Shown: positions 46,359 through 56,742, counted from the first letter of the stretch. The stretch is 64,000 bases of DNA from Natribaculum breve (GCF_023008585.1 NZ_CP095390.1:2604001-2668000); one strand, 5' to 3'. Translations and numbers: made by a program. The notes: generated from the sequence alone by a model not told the origin.

Positions 46359-47456
46359 TCACCGCCAGCCGAGCCAGTAGACGACGGCCCCGAGGACGAA
46401 CGCGACGCCGACGTTGACGAGCAGGCCGACGAGGCCGACTGCGGCGACGAGGGCGAACGCCCGTAGTCCGTCGACGGGCTCGAGTGCGGCTCGACCGAGT
46501 TCGAGGGCGACGACGGCGAGGAGGACGCCGAGCAGGGCGAGCGGGAACGCGGCGAGCAACGCGCCGGTGGCGACGAGCGCGAGCGCGAGGTAGCCGACGC
46601 CGAGCAGGACGTTCGCGCCGCCGGTGCGCGCGCCGAAGGCGTACTTCCCGGCGAGGCCGCCGCTGCCGTGGCACATCGGCACGCCGCCGAGAGGGACCGC
46701 CGCGAGACACGTGACGCCCATGCTCTCGGCGAGGTCGTCCGCCGAAATGTCGCGGCCGTAGAGATCGGTACAGAGCAACGACGTCGCGATCGCCGCGTTG
46801 CCGATCGTCATCCCGAGCTGGGCGACCGTCCCCTCGAGCGCTCCCGCCGTGAGCGTCGGTCCGCCGACGGGAAAGAGCGTGGCGGCCGGAACCTCGAGCG
46901 TCGGCACGCCGGCGGCGACGACGGCGACGACCCCGCCGACGGCGAGGACGATCAGGGGACTCACCCGGCGGTAGCCGACGGCAGCGAGAGCACCCACGAG
47001 GGCGATCCCGGCGAGTGCGACGGTGACGTTCCCGATCGAGAGGTCGACGGCGGCCTCGAGCAACAGCAGGGCGACCGCGAGCTGGACGCCGCGGACGACC
47101 GGTTCGCCGACGACGCGCTGGACGCGCCCGATCAGTCCGGCGCGGCCGGCGACGATCAACGCGACGCCCGCGAGGAGGCCGGCCGCGGCGAGTTCCGCGT
47201 ACGAGAGGACGCCGACGATCGACAGCCCGACGAGGGCCTTCATCGGCTCGACCGAGATCGGCATCCCGTAGTACAGCCCCCAGACGATCTGGAAGACGCC
47301 GAAGCCGACGAGGACGTGCGGAAGCGAGACGGTCGTGGTCATCGCGAGTGCGACCAGCAGCGGGAGGACCGTAATCGAATCCCCTAGCGCGCCGGTCAGC
47401 TCCCCCGTCGTGAACTCGAGATCGTGTCGAGTCGGCGCTTCCCACGAAAAAGCCAT
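46359..47456 (-). CDS. MOT1-like sulfate/molybdate transporter
   Basis: The 365-residue membrane protein has about 10 helices and the diagnostic segment PMCHGSGGLAGKYAFGAR, with a first motif GALGDSITVLPL. These fit MOT1-type (SulP-related) molybdate or sulfate transporters. It probably takes up molybdate for molybdopterin enzymes, or sulfate. Stands alone, with no other uptake genes adjacent. Confidence 0.85.
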   Translation of the reverse strand: MAFSWEAPTRHDLEFTTGELTGALGDSITVLPLLVALAMTTTVSLPHVLVGFGVFQIVWGLYYGMPISVEPMKALVGLSIVGVLSYAELAAAGLLAGVALIVAGRAGLIGRVQRVVGEPVVRGVQLAVALLLLEAAVDLSIGNVTVALAGIALVGALAAVGYRRVSPLIVLAVGGVVAVVAAGVPTLEVPAATLFPVGGPTLTAGALEGTVAQLGMTIGNAAIATSLLCTDLYGRDISADDLAESMGVTCLAAVPLGGVPMCHGSGGLAGKYAFGARTGGANVLLGVGYLALALVATGALLAAFPLALLGVLLAVVALELGRAALEPVDGLRAFALVAAVGLVGLLVNVGVAFVLGAVVYWLGWR

Positions 47457-47542
47457 CTACGCCGGGCTACGAGATGGCTCTATTTCACTGTTTGCAGTAA
47501 CTATCCTGCGTTTCAGACGGCGAGTAGTGTGATGAGAAGTGG

Positions 47543-48412
47543 TTACGCCTCGAGTGCGCGCTCGAGCAGCGTCTCGAGCTGGCGCGTGACGGCGGCGTCG
47601 ACGGGCCGAAGCGGGCGACGCGGCGTCCCGACGGGCTGGTCGCGCAGCGAGAGCGTCGCCTTGACGCCGGGGACGCCGTAGCGGGCCGTCACGGCCCGGT
47701 TGAGTTCCACGAGCGCGGCGTTCAGTTCGCGGGCGGCGTCGACCTCGCCGTCGCGGTGGAGCCGGTAGACCTCGCTCGCGCGCTCGGGGACGACGTTCGC
47801 GAGCGCGAGGACGCCGCCGTCCGCGCCCGCGTCGAGTCCCGCCGCGTAGACGCTGCCGCTGCCGACCAGGACGTCGAACGCCTCGTCGTCGGTCAGGCGG
47901 ACGAGCCGCTGGATCGACTCGAGGCTGCCACTCGAGTCTTTGATCCCGGCGACGTTCTCGTGGCCCGCGAGGGATTCGGCGGTCTCCGGCGAGAGCGCGT
48001 GATCGGTGAACTTGGGGACGCTGTAGAGGTAGATCGGGAGCGGCGAGTCGTCGGCGAGGTCGCGGTAGTACGCCTCGAGCGCCTCCTCGTCGGCGTCGTA
48101 GTACGACGGCGTGACCACGAGCGCGGCGTCGGCGCCGACCTCGGCGGCGCGTTCGGTCGCCTCGAGCGTCGGTTCGTAGCCTTCGTGGCCGGTTCCCGCC
48201 AGGATCGGAAGGTCGGTCGCGTCGGCGACGGTCTCGATCACGCGAGCGCGTTCGGCCGGGTCGAGCGACGGTGCCTCGCCGGTCGATCCACAGGGGACGA
48301 GGAAGTCGACGCCCATCGACTCGAGCCACGTAGCCAGCCCGCGGAGCGATTCGTGGTCGACACGACCGGACTCGTCGAACGGCGTCACGAGTGGTACGCC
48401 AGTGCCATGCAT
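47543..48412 (-). CDS. Dihydrodipicolinate synthase family aldolase
   Basis: The 289-residue TIM-barrel enzyme has the substrate loop CGSTGEAPSL, the tyrosine region PIYLYSVPKF and the Schiff-base lysine in GIKDSSGS. It belongs to the DapA/NanA/KDG-aldolase superfamily and condenses or cleaves pyruvate-containing sugar or amino acid acids. Actual substrate unknown; a KDG-type aldolase is possible in view of the KDG kinase at 60 kb. ATG 48412 gives the family start MHGTGVPLVTPF. Confidence 0.9.
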   Translation of the reverse strand: MHGTGVPLVTPFDESGRVDHESLRGLATWLESMGVDFLVPCGSTGEAPSLDPAERARVIETVADATDLPILAGTGHEGYEPTLEATERAAEVGADAALVVTPSYYDADEEALEAYYRDLADDSPLPIYLYSVPKFTDHALSPETAESLAGHENVAGIKDSSGSLESIQRLVRLTDDEAFDVLVGSGSVYAAGLDAGADGGVLALANVVPERASEVYRLHRDGEVDAARELNAALVELNRAVTARYGVPGVKATLSLRDQPVGTPRRPLRPVDAAVTRQLETLLERALEA

Positions 48413-48507
48413 GCACAGGCGTACGATCGCATCCAGTAAAGTGTCGTGGATTCGACCGCCGGTTCGGGATCAGTACGGCTAAGGCCGCCGGAGCAGTCGG
48501 TCGACCC

Positions 48508-49515
48508 GTGACCGACCTCGGAAAGATCGACCGGAACTTCTTCGAACAGCACGTCGCGCCGAACCTCGGTGCCGACCGCGACGACGTCGTCGTCGGGCCG
48601 CGCCACGGCGTCGACTTCGGCGTCCTCGAGGTGGGCGGGCGGGCCGTCGTCACCGCGACGGATCCGCTGTCGATCCTCCCCGTCCTGGGCTTCGAGCGGG
48701 CGGCGCGGTTCGCACTCGACCTCGTGCTGGCGGACGTCGCCGTCAGCGGCGTCCCCCCGTCGCACCTCTCGATCGCCTTCACCCTCCCGCCGGAGATGAC
48801 CGACGAGGAGTTCGCGACCGTCTGGGAGACGATCCACGCAGAGTGTGCCGACCTCGGCGTCGCCGTCGTCACGGGCCACACGGCCCGGTACTCGGACTGC
48901 TCGTACCCGTGGGTCGGTGCGGCGACGGCCGTCGGCGTCGGCGACCGCGAGGACGTCGTTCGACCCGACGGCGCACGACCCGGCGACCGACTACTGCTGA
49001 CGACCGGCCCCGCCGCAGAGGCGGTCGGCCTGTTGACGACGCTCTTTGGCGACGAGATGGATCTCCCCGACGACGTCCTCGCGGACGCCCGCGACCGCCT
49101 CGAGGACGTCTACGCCGTCCGGGACGCGCTCACGGCTGCTGCCGCCGGTCCCGTCACCGCGATGCACGACGTCACCGAAGGCGGGCTGGCGGGCGCGCTG
49201 AACGAGATGGCAGACGGTGCCGGCGTCCGGTTCGCAGTCGACAGCGACGCCGTCCCGGTCCAGCCGGGCGTCCGCGAGGTCGGCGAGTACCTCGAGATCG
49301 ACCCCTGGCACGCGACCAGCTGTGGCTCGCTGTTGCTCGCCGTCGAGCCATCGGGCGTCGACGACGTACTCGCGGCACTCGAGGCTCGCGACACCGTCGT
49401 CGCCGAGATCGGCCGCGTCGAGTCCGGCGAGGGCGTCGTCGTCGACGGCGAGTCGCTCGCCCATCCCGGCGTCGACCCCTCCTGGGACGCGTACGCCGAC
49501 CTCGCCGAGGAGTGA
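48508..49515 (+). CDS. AIR synthase-related (PurM/HypE-like) protein
   Basis: The 335-residue protein has the two-domain ATP-binding fold of PurM, HypE, ThiL and SelD: GPRHGVDFGVLEVGGRAVV with VTATDPLS in the N-terminal half, VTGHTARYSDC in the middle and MHDVTEGGLAGALNEMAD in the second half. Its own substrate is unclear; relatives act in purine, hydrogenase and thiamine phosphate chemistry. The start is probably GTG 48508, as the TATA-like acggctaagg lies about 27 bases upstream. No hyp genes are nearby. Confidence 0.85.
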   Translation: MTDLGKIDRNFFEQHVAPNLGADRDDVVVGPRHGVDFGVLEVGGRAVVTATDPLSILPVLGFERAARFALDLVLADVAVSGVPPSHLSIAFTLPPEMTDEEFATVWETIHAECADLGVAVVTGHTARYSDCSYPWVGAATAVGVGDREDVVRPDGARPGDRLLLTTGPAAEAVGLLTTLFGDEMDLPDDVLADARDRLEDVYAVRDALTAAAAGPVTAMHDVTEGGLAGALNEMADGAGVRFAVDSDAVPVQPGVREVGEYLEIDPWHATSCGSLLLAVEPSGVDDVLAALEARDTVVAEIGRVESGEGVVVDGESLAHPGVDPSWDAYADLAEE

Positions 49516-49602
49516 CCGCACTACAGGAACAGAGCGGGCCGCGTCCCGGTCGAGCGCGAGAGCAGCCTGTGTACCTATGGTACTCCGGCGTGACCATCAC
49601 GT

Positions 49603-50820
49603 ATGGCCGACAGCGGAGACTCGATCGTGGCGACGCTGCCCGATCGATCGCGGGCCGTCTGGTGGGCGCTGGCCCTCGCCGTCGCCGCCGTCTTCCTCGC
49701 GATCGTCGTGCGTTATCTCGGCATCGTCGCCTTCGGCCTCTTTCTGTACTACGTCGGTCGACCCGTCTCCCGTCGACTCGAGCCGATCGTCGGAACGGCC
49801 GGCCGGGCGGCAGCGCTGACGATCGTCGCCATCCTGCTCCCGCTGCTCGCCGTCATCTGGGCCGTCACGGCCGTCGCGGTCGGTCAACTGCTCGTGCTGG
49901 CCGACGGCGACGTCGGTCGCCTCCTCGAGGCCGCCGAACCGACACTCGGCCTCGAGACGATTCCCGAGTCGCCCTCGGAGCTGTTCACCATCGTCGGCGA
50001 CGAACTCAAGCCACGAGACGCGACGACGCTGCTCGACATCGGAACCGGCGTGCTCGCCCAGATCGGCGGGCTCGTCTTCGTGACCACGCTGCTTTTCGCG
50101 TTCGTCTACCTCCTGTTGCGCTACGATCGCGAGGTGACTGCCTGGACACACGAGAACGTCCTCGGATCGGAGACGGCCGGAGCGACGTACCTGCAGGCGG
50201 TCGATCGGGAACTCGGCCGGATCTACGGCGGACAGATGCTCACGATCCTCGTCGTCGTCGTGCTCGCGTGGGTGCTCTACACGGGACTCAACGTCGTCGC
50301 TCCCGCGGGCGTGTCGATCCCGTTCCCACTGTTGCTCGCGCTCGTCACCGGCGTCGCCTCGTTCGTCCCGCTCATCGGACGATCGCTGGTGTACGTGCCG
50401 CTCGTGGTGTACCTCGCGATACTGGCGCTACGGATCGACTCGCGGCTGCTCTGGTTTCCCGCCGTCACCGGTCTCGTCGGCGTGCTCGTCCTCGATCCGA
50501 CCGTCCGGTACGGCATTCGGCCCTATCTCTCGAGTCACGGCACGCCCTCGAGCGTGATGCTCGTCAGCTACGTCCTGGGGAGCGCGATCTTCGGCTGGTA
50601 CGGCGTCTTCCTCGCGCCGATCGCGGTCGTCTCGATCCGACAGTTCCTCCGGTCGGTCTTCCCCGCCCTGGTTCGGGGTGAGCCAGTTCGGCCGGTCGAC
50701 GACGGACGGCCGAACGACGACTCGAGCGACGAGTCGGAACTCGACGCCGACGCACCGACAGCCGGTGGCGACGGGCGACCGACGACGCCGGCCGAAGACG
50801 ACGCGTCGACGCTCGAGTGA
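49603..50820 (+). CDS. AI-2E/PerM family membrane permease
   Basis: The 405-residue membrane protein has about eight helices with the PerM pattern: a helical pair at 18-60, a soluble middle region (about 95-145), and the conserved end (VTGVASFVPLIGRSL, and GIRPYLSSHGTPSSVML). The C-terminal ~40 residues are an acidic tail. The family exports small molecules or sodium; substrate unknown. It may be co-transcribed with the thiD-thiN gene 45 bases downstream. Confidence 0.87.
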   Translation: MADSGDSIVATLPDRSRAVWWALALAVAAVFLAIVVRYLGIVAFGLFLYYVGRPVSRRLEPIVGTAGRAAALTIVAILLPLLAVIWAVTAVAVGQLLVLADGDVGRLLEAAEPTLGLETIPESPSELFTIVGDELKPRDATTLLDIGTGVLAQIGGLVFVTTLLFAFVYLLLRYDREVTAWTHENVLGSETAGATYLQAVDRELGRIYGGQMLTILVVVVLAWVLYTGLNVVAPAGVSIPFPLLLALVTGVASFVPLIGRSLVYVPLVVYLAILALRIDSRLLWFPAVTGLVGVLVLDPTVRYGIRPYLSSHGTPSSVMLVSYVLGSAIFGWYGVFLAPIAVVSIRQFLRSVFPALVRGEPVRPVDDGRPNDDSSDESELDADAPTAGGDGRPTTPAEDDASTLE

Positions 50821-50865
50821 CCCCGGACCACCACCGATTAGTACAATCGGAGAATACCACCGGGT

Positions 50866-52221
50866 ATGAGACGAACACTGCCAGACGAGCGTCCCGTCGG
50901 CCTCACCATCGCGGGCAGCGACTCCGGCGGCGGCGCGGGCGTGCAGGCGGACCTCGCGACGATGGCCGCCCACGGCGTCTACGGCACGAGCGTCGTCACC
51001 GCAGTCACGGCCCAGCACACCCGCGGCGTCGAGCGCTCGTTCGTCCTCCCGGTCGAGGAGGTCGAGGCCCAGCTCGAGGCCGTCCGCGACGACTTCGCGA
51101 TCGGCGCGGCGAAGACCGGAATGCTCGCGACGACCGAAATCGTCGAGACGGTCGCCGGGCGAGCCGGCGAGTTCGCGTTCCCGCTCGTGGTCGATCCGGT
51201 GATGGTCGCGACCTCCGGCGACCGGCTGCTCGAGCCCGCAGCCGAACGCGCGTACGAGGAACTGATCGCGGAGGCGACCGTCGTCACGCCCAACGCCGAC
51301 GAGGCGGCGGTGCTGACGGGAATCGACGTCGAGGACGGGGCGAGCGCACGGGAGGCCGGCGAACGGCTGTGCGAACTGGGTGCCGACGCGGCGCTGATCA
51401 AGGGCGGCCACGTCCCCGGCGAGACCGTCCGGGACGTGCTCGTGACCGACGGACAGAGGGCGACGTTCGAGCACCCGCGGGTCGACACCGACGCGACTCA
51501 CGGCTCCGGCTGTGCGCTCGCGGCGGCGATCGCAGCACGGCTGGCACGTGACGACGACCTCGAGACCGCCGTCGGTCGGGCGACGGACTTCCTCGCGCGG
51601 GCGATCCGCTATCACTACGACGTCGGCGAGGGACCGGGTGCCGTCCACCATCTGGTCGAGCAGCGCGACGACGCCGCACGCGAGCGAACGGCCGAAGCGG
51701 TCCGGTCGGTCGTCGACCGGTTCGTCGCGGCGGACGTCTCCCCGCTGATTCCGGAGGTCGGCACGAACGTCGTCGGCGCGACGCCGTACGCCGAGACGGT
51801 CGCGGAGACGGCGGCCGTCGAGGGGCGGATCGCCCGCACGCTCTCGGGCGCGAAACCCAACCGCGGCGTCCGCTTCGGTGCCTCGAGTCACGTCGCCCGC
51901 TTCCTGCTCGCCGCCCGGGAGTTCCATCCCGACCTGCGTTTCGCCGCGAACTGCCGGTTCGACGCCGACGTCGAGGACGCACTCGAGGACCTCGACTGGT
52001 CGGTCGCGGAGTACGACCGCGCCGCCGAACCGGGCGACAAGGAGACCGAAGGAGGCACGATGGAGTGGGCCGCCCGACACGCGCTGGGCGACCGCGAGGA
52101 CTCGCCCGTCGCCGTGATCGACCGCGGTGACGTCGGCAAGGAGGCGACGACGAAACTGGTCGCGACCGACGCCGACACGCTCACGGAACGGACGCTCGAG
52201 CTGTGCGATCGACTCGCGTAG
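50866..52221 (+). CDS. thiD: HMP / HMP-phosphate kinase fused to ThiN thiamine-phosphate synthase
   Basis: The 451-residue protein has an N-terminal ribokinase-fold ThiD (about 8-260; GLTIAGSDSGGGAGVQADL, KGGH and THGSGCALAAAIAA) and a C-terminal ThiN domain (about 275-451; PLIPEVGTNVVGATPYA, GRIARTL, RGVRFGASSHVARFLL). Together they phosphorylate HMP and join it to the thiazole, as in many archaea lacking ThiE. Its stop codon meets the stop codon of the convergent Tat lipoprotein gene without any gap. Confidence 0.93.
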   Translation: MRRTLPDERPVGLTIAGSDSGGGAGVQADLATMAAHGVYGTSVVTAVTAQHTRGVERSFVLPVEEVEAQLEAVRDDFAIGAAKTGMLATTEIVETVAGRAGEFAFPLVVDPVMVATSGDRLLEPAAERAYEELIAEATVVTPNADEAAVLTGIDVEDGASAREAGERLCELGADAALIKGGHVPGETVRDVLVTDGQRATFEHPRVDTDATHGSGCALAAAIAARLARDDDLETAVGRATDFLARAIRYHYDVGEGPGAVHHLVEQRDDAARERTAEAVRSVVDRFVAADVSPLIPEVGTNVVGATPYAETVAETAAVEGRIARTLSGAKPNRGVRFGASSHVARFLLAAREFHPDLRFAANCRFDADVEDALEDLDWSVAEYDRAAEPGDKETEGGTMEWAARHALGDREDSPVAVIDRGDVGKEATTKLVATDADTLTERTLELCDRLA

Positions 52222-53418
52222 TCAGTTCTCGAGCGCGTGGACGTCGCCGCTCGCGAACGGGCCGGCGAACGGGACGACGTACAGTCGATCGCCGACGGCG
52301 GCCATCCGGCCGGTCGTCCGGACGTCTTCCTCGTGCCAGCGGAGCGTTCCGTCGACGTCGACCGCGAACAGCCCCCGGTTGGGCGTGCCGAAGTAGACGC
52401 CGTCGGCGACGGCGACCGGCGGGCCCCCGTACCGGCCGGTGTCGATCGACCACAACTCGTCGCCGGACTCGAGGTCGAGACACGTCGTGCTCGTGGCTCC
52501 GCCCGGGAGGTACGCGTGCCCGTGTGCGAGCGCTGGCGTGACGGACGAACTCGCACCGGTCCGATATCGCCAGACGGTTCCGCCGTCCTCGCGGTCGAGC
52601 GCGTAGACGTCGCCGCCGCGGGTGGAGGCGACGACGAAGTCGCCGGCGACCGACGGTGGCGTGTAGAGGCCGCCGAGGTCGTCCCGGTTCCACAGCGTCT
52701 CCTCGCCGTCGAGCGCGTACAGTTCGCCGTCGGATTCTGACACGCCGGTCGTGTAGACGACGCCGTCGGCGACGGCCAGCGAGGCGACGAACGGGCGGCC
52801 GCCGCTGGGCTCGAGCGTCCACTCGATCGCCCCCGTCTCGGCGTCGACGGCGGCGACGGCCGGGCCGCCGACGATGGCGTAGAGCCGATCGTCGACGAGG
52901 ACGGACGACCCCCGGCGGATCAACGCGTCGTTCGTCCACAGCTCCGTGCCGTCGGCGGCGTCGAGCGCGTACGTCCCGTTGTCGGAGGTGACGTAGACCA
53001 CCTCGCGGGTGAGCGACGGGATCGACCGAACGCCGGCGTTCGGGTCGGCCTCGTACGTCCACAGTCGTTCGCCCCCCGTCGTGTATCCGAGGACGTCGCC
53101 GGCGCTGGTCCCGAAGTAAAACCGGTCCCCGCCGACCGCGACGCCACCACCGAAAGAGGTGTCGATACCCGACCCGCCGCGGGTGAGTTGCCTCGTCGTC
53201 GGGTCGGCCTCGAGCAAGGACGCGTCGGGGTTGTAGCCGGTGTTCGCGGGATCGAACCCGCAGCCGGACCAGGCGTCGGTGCCGTCGGGCAGCGGCGTCG
53301 CGTCGCGGTCGCCGATCGACCCCCTCGAACGGCGGGGATCGAGCGCGGCGAGACAGCCAGCGGTCGCCATCGCGAGGGCGCTTCCGGCGAGCGACCGGAG
53401 GAACGGGCGGCGTCTCAT
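52222..53418 (-). CDS. Tat-exported lipoprotein with PQQ-type beta-propeller
   Basis: The 398-residue protein starts MRRRPFLRSLAG, with an Arg pair, and has the lipobox TAGC (C22), typical of the Tat-dependent lipoproteins of haloarchaea. The mature part is a run of PQQ-like repeats (GELYALDGEETLWNRDD, GDVYALDREDGGTVWRYRTG and similar), forming a propeller. No catalytic residues of alcohol dehydrogenases are obvious, so it may be a binding or scaffold protein. ATG 53418. It shares no gap with the convergent thiD-thiN gene. Confidence 0.9.
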   Translation of the reverse strand: MRRRPFLRSLAGSALAMATAGCLAALDPRRSRGSIGDRDATPLPDGTDAWSGCGFDPANTGYNPDASLLEADPTTRQLTRGGSGIDTSFGGGVAVGGDRFYFGTSAGDVLGYTTGGERLWTYEADPNAGVRSIPSLTREVVYVTSDNGTYALDAADGTELWTNDALIRRGSSVLVDDRLYAIVGGPAVAAVDAETGAIEWTLEPSGGRPFVASLAVADGVVYTTGVSESDGELYALDGEETLWNRDDLGGLYTPPSVAGDFVVASTRGGDVYALDREDGGTVWRYRTGASSSVTPALAHGHAYLPGGATSTTCLDLESGDELWSIDTGRYGGPPVAVADGVYFGTPNRGLFAVDVDGTLRWHEEDVRTTGRMAAVGDRLYVVPFAGPFASGDVHALEN

Positions 53419-53586
53419 GTCAAGTTTATTTCGTTTTATGGTATTAAACGTACCCGTTCGTCTCACGGCCGTCCGGGCGACGCGCGGCCGCTCGAGAGTG
53501 GAGACGTCGCCATCGACGACGGGCCGACGCGCGGCCGAAAGCGGAGCGACACGGCGTTTTTGACAGCGTGGGTCGTCACTCGAGGC

Positions 53587-53910
53587 ATGGTCGAGAGTCC
53601 GTTCGACGTCGAGATTCGCGTCGGCGAAGTACTGGAAGCGGAGGCGTTTCCGGAGACGAACAAGCCGAAAATGACGAAGCTGCGTATCGACCTCGGCGAC
53701 GAGGAGATCCAGTCCTGTGCGCAACTGGGCTACCACCACGACCTCGACGAGCTGCCGGGAACGCAGGTGCTCTGTGCGACGAACCTCGGGTCGGTACGGA
53801 TCGCCGGCTTCGAGTCCGAGGCGCTGACCGTCGGCGTCCCGGAAGAGGACGGGAATCCGGTGCTGGTGACGCCGGAGAGTGAGGTGCCGCTGGGCGGCGT
53901 GCTGTTCTGA
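53587..53910 (+). CDS. tRNA-binding (CsaA/EMAP-II-like) domain protein
   Basis: The 107-residue OB-fold protein has the family pattern DVEIRVGEVLEAEAFPETNK and the conserved end segment (LVTPESEVPLGGVLF). Such stand-alone domains bind tRNA and, in the CsaA group, have chaperone activity. ATG 53587 is chosen. It stands between the propeller lipoprotein and mutS. Role in the cell is inferred from family. Confidence 0.88.
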   Translation: MVESPFDVEIRVGEVLEAEAFPETNKPKMTKLRIDLGDEEIQSCAQLGYHHDLDELPGTQVLCATNLGSVRIAGFESEALTVGVPEEDGNPVLVTPESEVPLGGVLF

Positions 53911-54071
53911 ATCGCTCGAGCGGCCTCGGCTCGAGCTCTCCCGCTCGCAGGTTCCGATCGATGTCGCCCCCCGCACCGACCGATACCGACCAGACGGTCG
54001 AAACGTTCTCCGTGGATCACTTTCACCGCGGAACCCGCAGGACTTTTGCGCTCGAGGGCCACTGGCCCAGT

Positions 54072-56693
54072 ATGACCGAGGCGACGGGTATCGTCGGAGA
54101 GTTCCTCTCGCTGAAAGCGGAGACGGACGCGGAGTTGTTGGCGATGCAGTGTGGCGACTTCTACGAGTTCTTCGACGAGGACGCCGAGATCGTCGGCGAC
54201 GAACTCGATCTCAAGGTGTCACAGAAGTCCTCTCACGGCTCGTCGTACCCGATGGCCGGGGTGCCGGTCGACGACCTCACCCCCTACCTCAAGGCGCTCG
54301 TCGAGCGCGGCTACCGCGTGGCGGTCGCCGACCAGTACGAGACCGAGAGCGGCCACGCCCGCGAGATCGTCCGGGTCGTCACGCCGGGCACCTTGCTCGA
54401 GACGAGCGACGCCGACGCCCAGTACCTCGCGGCCGTCGTCGAGGGCTCGAGCGGGACCTACGGCCTCGCGTTCGCGGACGTGACGACCGGGCGCTTTCTC
54501 GTCGCCGGGGCGGCAGACGCCGACGAGGTGCTGACGGAACTGTACCGGTTCGGCCCGGTCGAGATCCTGCCCGGTCCCGAGGCGCGAAACGACGACGACC
54601 TGCTGAGCCGGGTACGAGAGCGGACCGACGCGACGCTCACGCTCCACGACGCGGAGGCGTTCGCCCCGAAGCGGGCGACCCACGCCGTCCGGGAGCAGTT
54701 CGGCCGCGAGACGGTCGACCGACTCGCCGTCCCCGAACCCGGGATCGCCGCCGCGGGGGCCGTCCTCGCCTACGTCGAGGAGACCGGCGCGGGCGTGCTG
54801 GCCTCGATGACCCGCATCCAGGCCCACCACGGCGACGACCACGTCACCCTCGACGCGACCACCCAGCGCAACCTCGAGTTGAGCGAGACGATGCACGGCG
54901 GCAGCGAGGGCTCGCTGTTCGCGACGATCGATCACACCGTGACGAGCGCGGGCGGTCGCCTGCTCAAGGAGTGGCTCTGTCGTCCCCGGCGCTCGCTGTC
55001 GACGCTCGAGCGACGCCAGGAGAGCGTCGCCGCGCTCTCGACGGCTGCGCTCGCCCGCGACGAGATCCGCGAGACGCTGGGCGAGGCCTACGACCTGGAA
55101 CGGCTGGCCTCGAAGGCGACCCACGGCAGCGCCGACGCCGGCGATCTGCTCGCCGTCCGAGATACCCTCGCCGTCCTGCCGGCGCTGGCAGATGCTATCG
55201 AGGCGGAGCCTGCGCTTTCCGACTCGCCGCTCACCGAGATCGTCGACCGGCCAGACCGCGAGGCGGCCGCCGACTTACACGACGCGCTCGCGGACGCCCT
55301 CGCCGAGGACCCACCGTCGACGGTGACCCAGGGCGGTCTGCTCGAGCGCGGCTACGACGACGAACTCGACGAGGTGATCGACCGCCACGAGGAGGTCCGG
55401 GAGTGGCTCGACACCCTCGCCGACCGCGAGAAACGCCAGCACGGTCTCAGTCACGTCACCGTCGACCGGAACAAGACCGACGGCTACTACATCCAGGTCG
55501 GCAAGTCCGCCGCCGACGGGGTTCCGGACCACTACGAGCAGATCAAGACGCTGAAAAACTCGAAGCGATTTACGACCGCAGAACTCGAGGAGAAAGAACG
55601 CGAGATCCTGCGACTCGAGGAACGGCGCGGCGATCTCGAGTACGAACTCTTCTGTGAACTTCGCGAGGAGGTCGCGGCTCGTGCGGAACTGCTCCAGGAC
55701 GTCGGCCGGGCGCTGGCGACCGTCGACGCGCTGGCGAGTCTGGCGACCCACGCCGCCGAAAACCGCTGGGTTCGACCCGACCTCCACCGGGGCGAGGACC
55801 TCGAGATCGACCAGGGTCGCCACCCGGTCGTCGAACAGACCACGGAGTTCGTCCCGAACGACGTGCGAATGGACGACGAACGTGGCTTTCTCGTCGTGAC
55901 GGGACCCAACATGTCCGGGAAGTCGACGTACATGCGCCAGGTGGCGCTGATCGTCCTGCTCGCGCAGGTGGGCAGTTTCGTCCCGGCTCGAGACGCGTCG
56001 ATCGGCCTCGTCGACGGCATCTTCACCCGCGTCGGGGCGCTCGACGAACTCGCGCAGGGTCGGTCGACGTTCATGGTCGAGATGAGCGAACTCTCGAACA
56101 TCCTCCACACCGCCACCGAAGAGTCGCTGGTGATCTTAGACGAGGTGGGCCGGGGCACGGCGACCTACGACGGCATCTCGATCGCGTGGGCCGCCACCGA
56201 GTACCTGCACAACGAGATCCGGGCGAAGACGCTCTTTGCGACCCACTACCACGAGCTGACGGGGCTGGCAGAACACCTCCCCCGGGTCGCGAACGTCCAC
56301 GTCGCGGCCGACGAGCGCGACGGCGACGTCACCTTCCTGCGCACGGTCAGAGACGGCCCGACCGATCGCAGTTACGGCATCCACGTCGCCGACCTCGCGG
56401 GCGTCCCCGAACCCGTCGTCGACAGGGCGCGGGACGTCTTAGAACGGCTGCGCGAGGAGAAGGCCATCGAGGCGAAAGGCGGCGGCTCGAGCGACCCCGT
56501 CCAGACCGTCTTCGACGTCTCGAGCGGGCAATTTCGCGGACCGGCCAACGCCGACGGTGGCGATCCGACGTCCGACCGCGATCCGGAACTCGAGGAGATC
56601 GTCGAGGACCTCGAGTCGATCGACGTCAACGCGACGCCGCCGGTCGAGTTGATGGCGAAAGTCCAGGAGTGGCAGCGGCGGCTAAAGGAGTGA
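54072..56693 (+). CDS. mutS: DNA mismatch repair protein MutS
   Basis: The 873-residue MutS has the mismatch-binding GDFYEFF (F30, Y31, E32), the lever and clamp domains, the Walker A loop GPNMSGKST (K617) and the Walker B region LVILDEVGRGTATYDG. The C-terminal end has a short acidic extension. ATG 54072 is chosen because a TATA-like gacttttgcgc lies about 27 bases upstream; the frame is open to 53961. A mutL gene follows 750 bases later, with a hydrolase remnant between them. Confidence 0.95.
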   Translation: MTEATGIVGEFLSLKAETDAELLAMQCGDFYEFFDEDAEIVGDELDLKVSQKSSHGSSYPMAGVPVDDLTPYLKALVERGYRVAVADQYETESGHAREIVRVVTPGTLLETSDADAQYLAAVVEGSSGTYGLAFADVTTGRFLVAGAADADEVLTELYRFGPVEILPGPEARNDDDLLSRVRERTDATLTLHDAEAFAPKRATHAVREQFGRETVDRLAVPEPGIAAAGAVLAYVEETGAGVLASMTRIQAHHGDDHVTLDATTQRNLELSETMHGGSEGSLFATIDHTVTSAGGRLLKEWLCRPRRSLSTLERRQESVAALSTAALARDEIRETLGEAYDLERLASKATHGSADAGDLLAVRDTLAVLPALADAIEAEPALSDSPLTEIVDRPDREAAADLHDALADALAEDPPSTVTQGGLLERGYDDELDEVIDRHEEVREWLDTLADREKRQHGLSHVTVDRNKTDGYYIQVGKSAADGVPDHYEQIKTLKNSKRFTTAELEEKEREILRLEERRGDLEYELFCELREEVAARAELLQDVGRALATVDALASLATHAAENRWVRPDLHRGEDLEIDQGRHPVVEQTTEFVPNDVRMDDERGFLVVTGPNMSGKSTYMRQVALIVLLAQVGSFVPARDASIGLVDGIFTRVGALDELAQGRSTFMVEMSELSNILHTATEESLVILDEVGRGTATYDGISIAWAATEYLHNEIRAKTLFATHYHELTGLAEHLPRVANVHVAADERDGDVTFLRTVRDGPTDRSYGIHVADLAGVPEPVVDRARDVLERLREEKAIEAKGGGSSDPVQTVFDVSSGQFRGPANADGGDPTSDRDPELEEIVEDLESIDVNATPPVELMAKVQEWQRRLKE

Positions 56694-56742
56694 ACACAGG
56701 AGCACGAACGAGACTCGCTCGAGCGTCGAGTACGCCCGGGCG

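Noticed and set aside
53243-53262. tRNA T-arm-like sequence (minus strand gggttcgatccc type)
   Set aside because: It lies inside the beta-propeller lipoprotein gene (encoding CGFDPANTG); there is no acceptor stem or D-arm around it.
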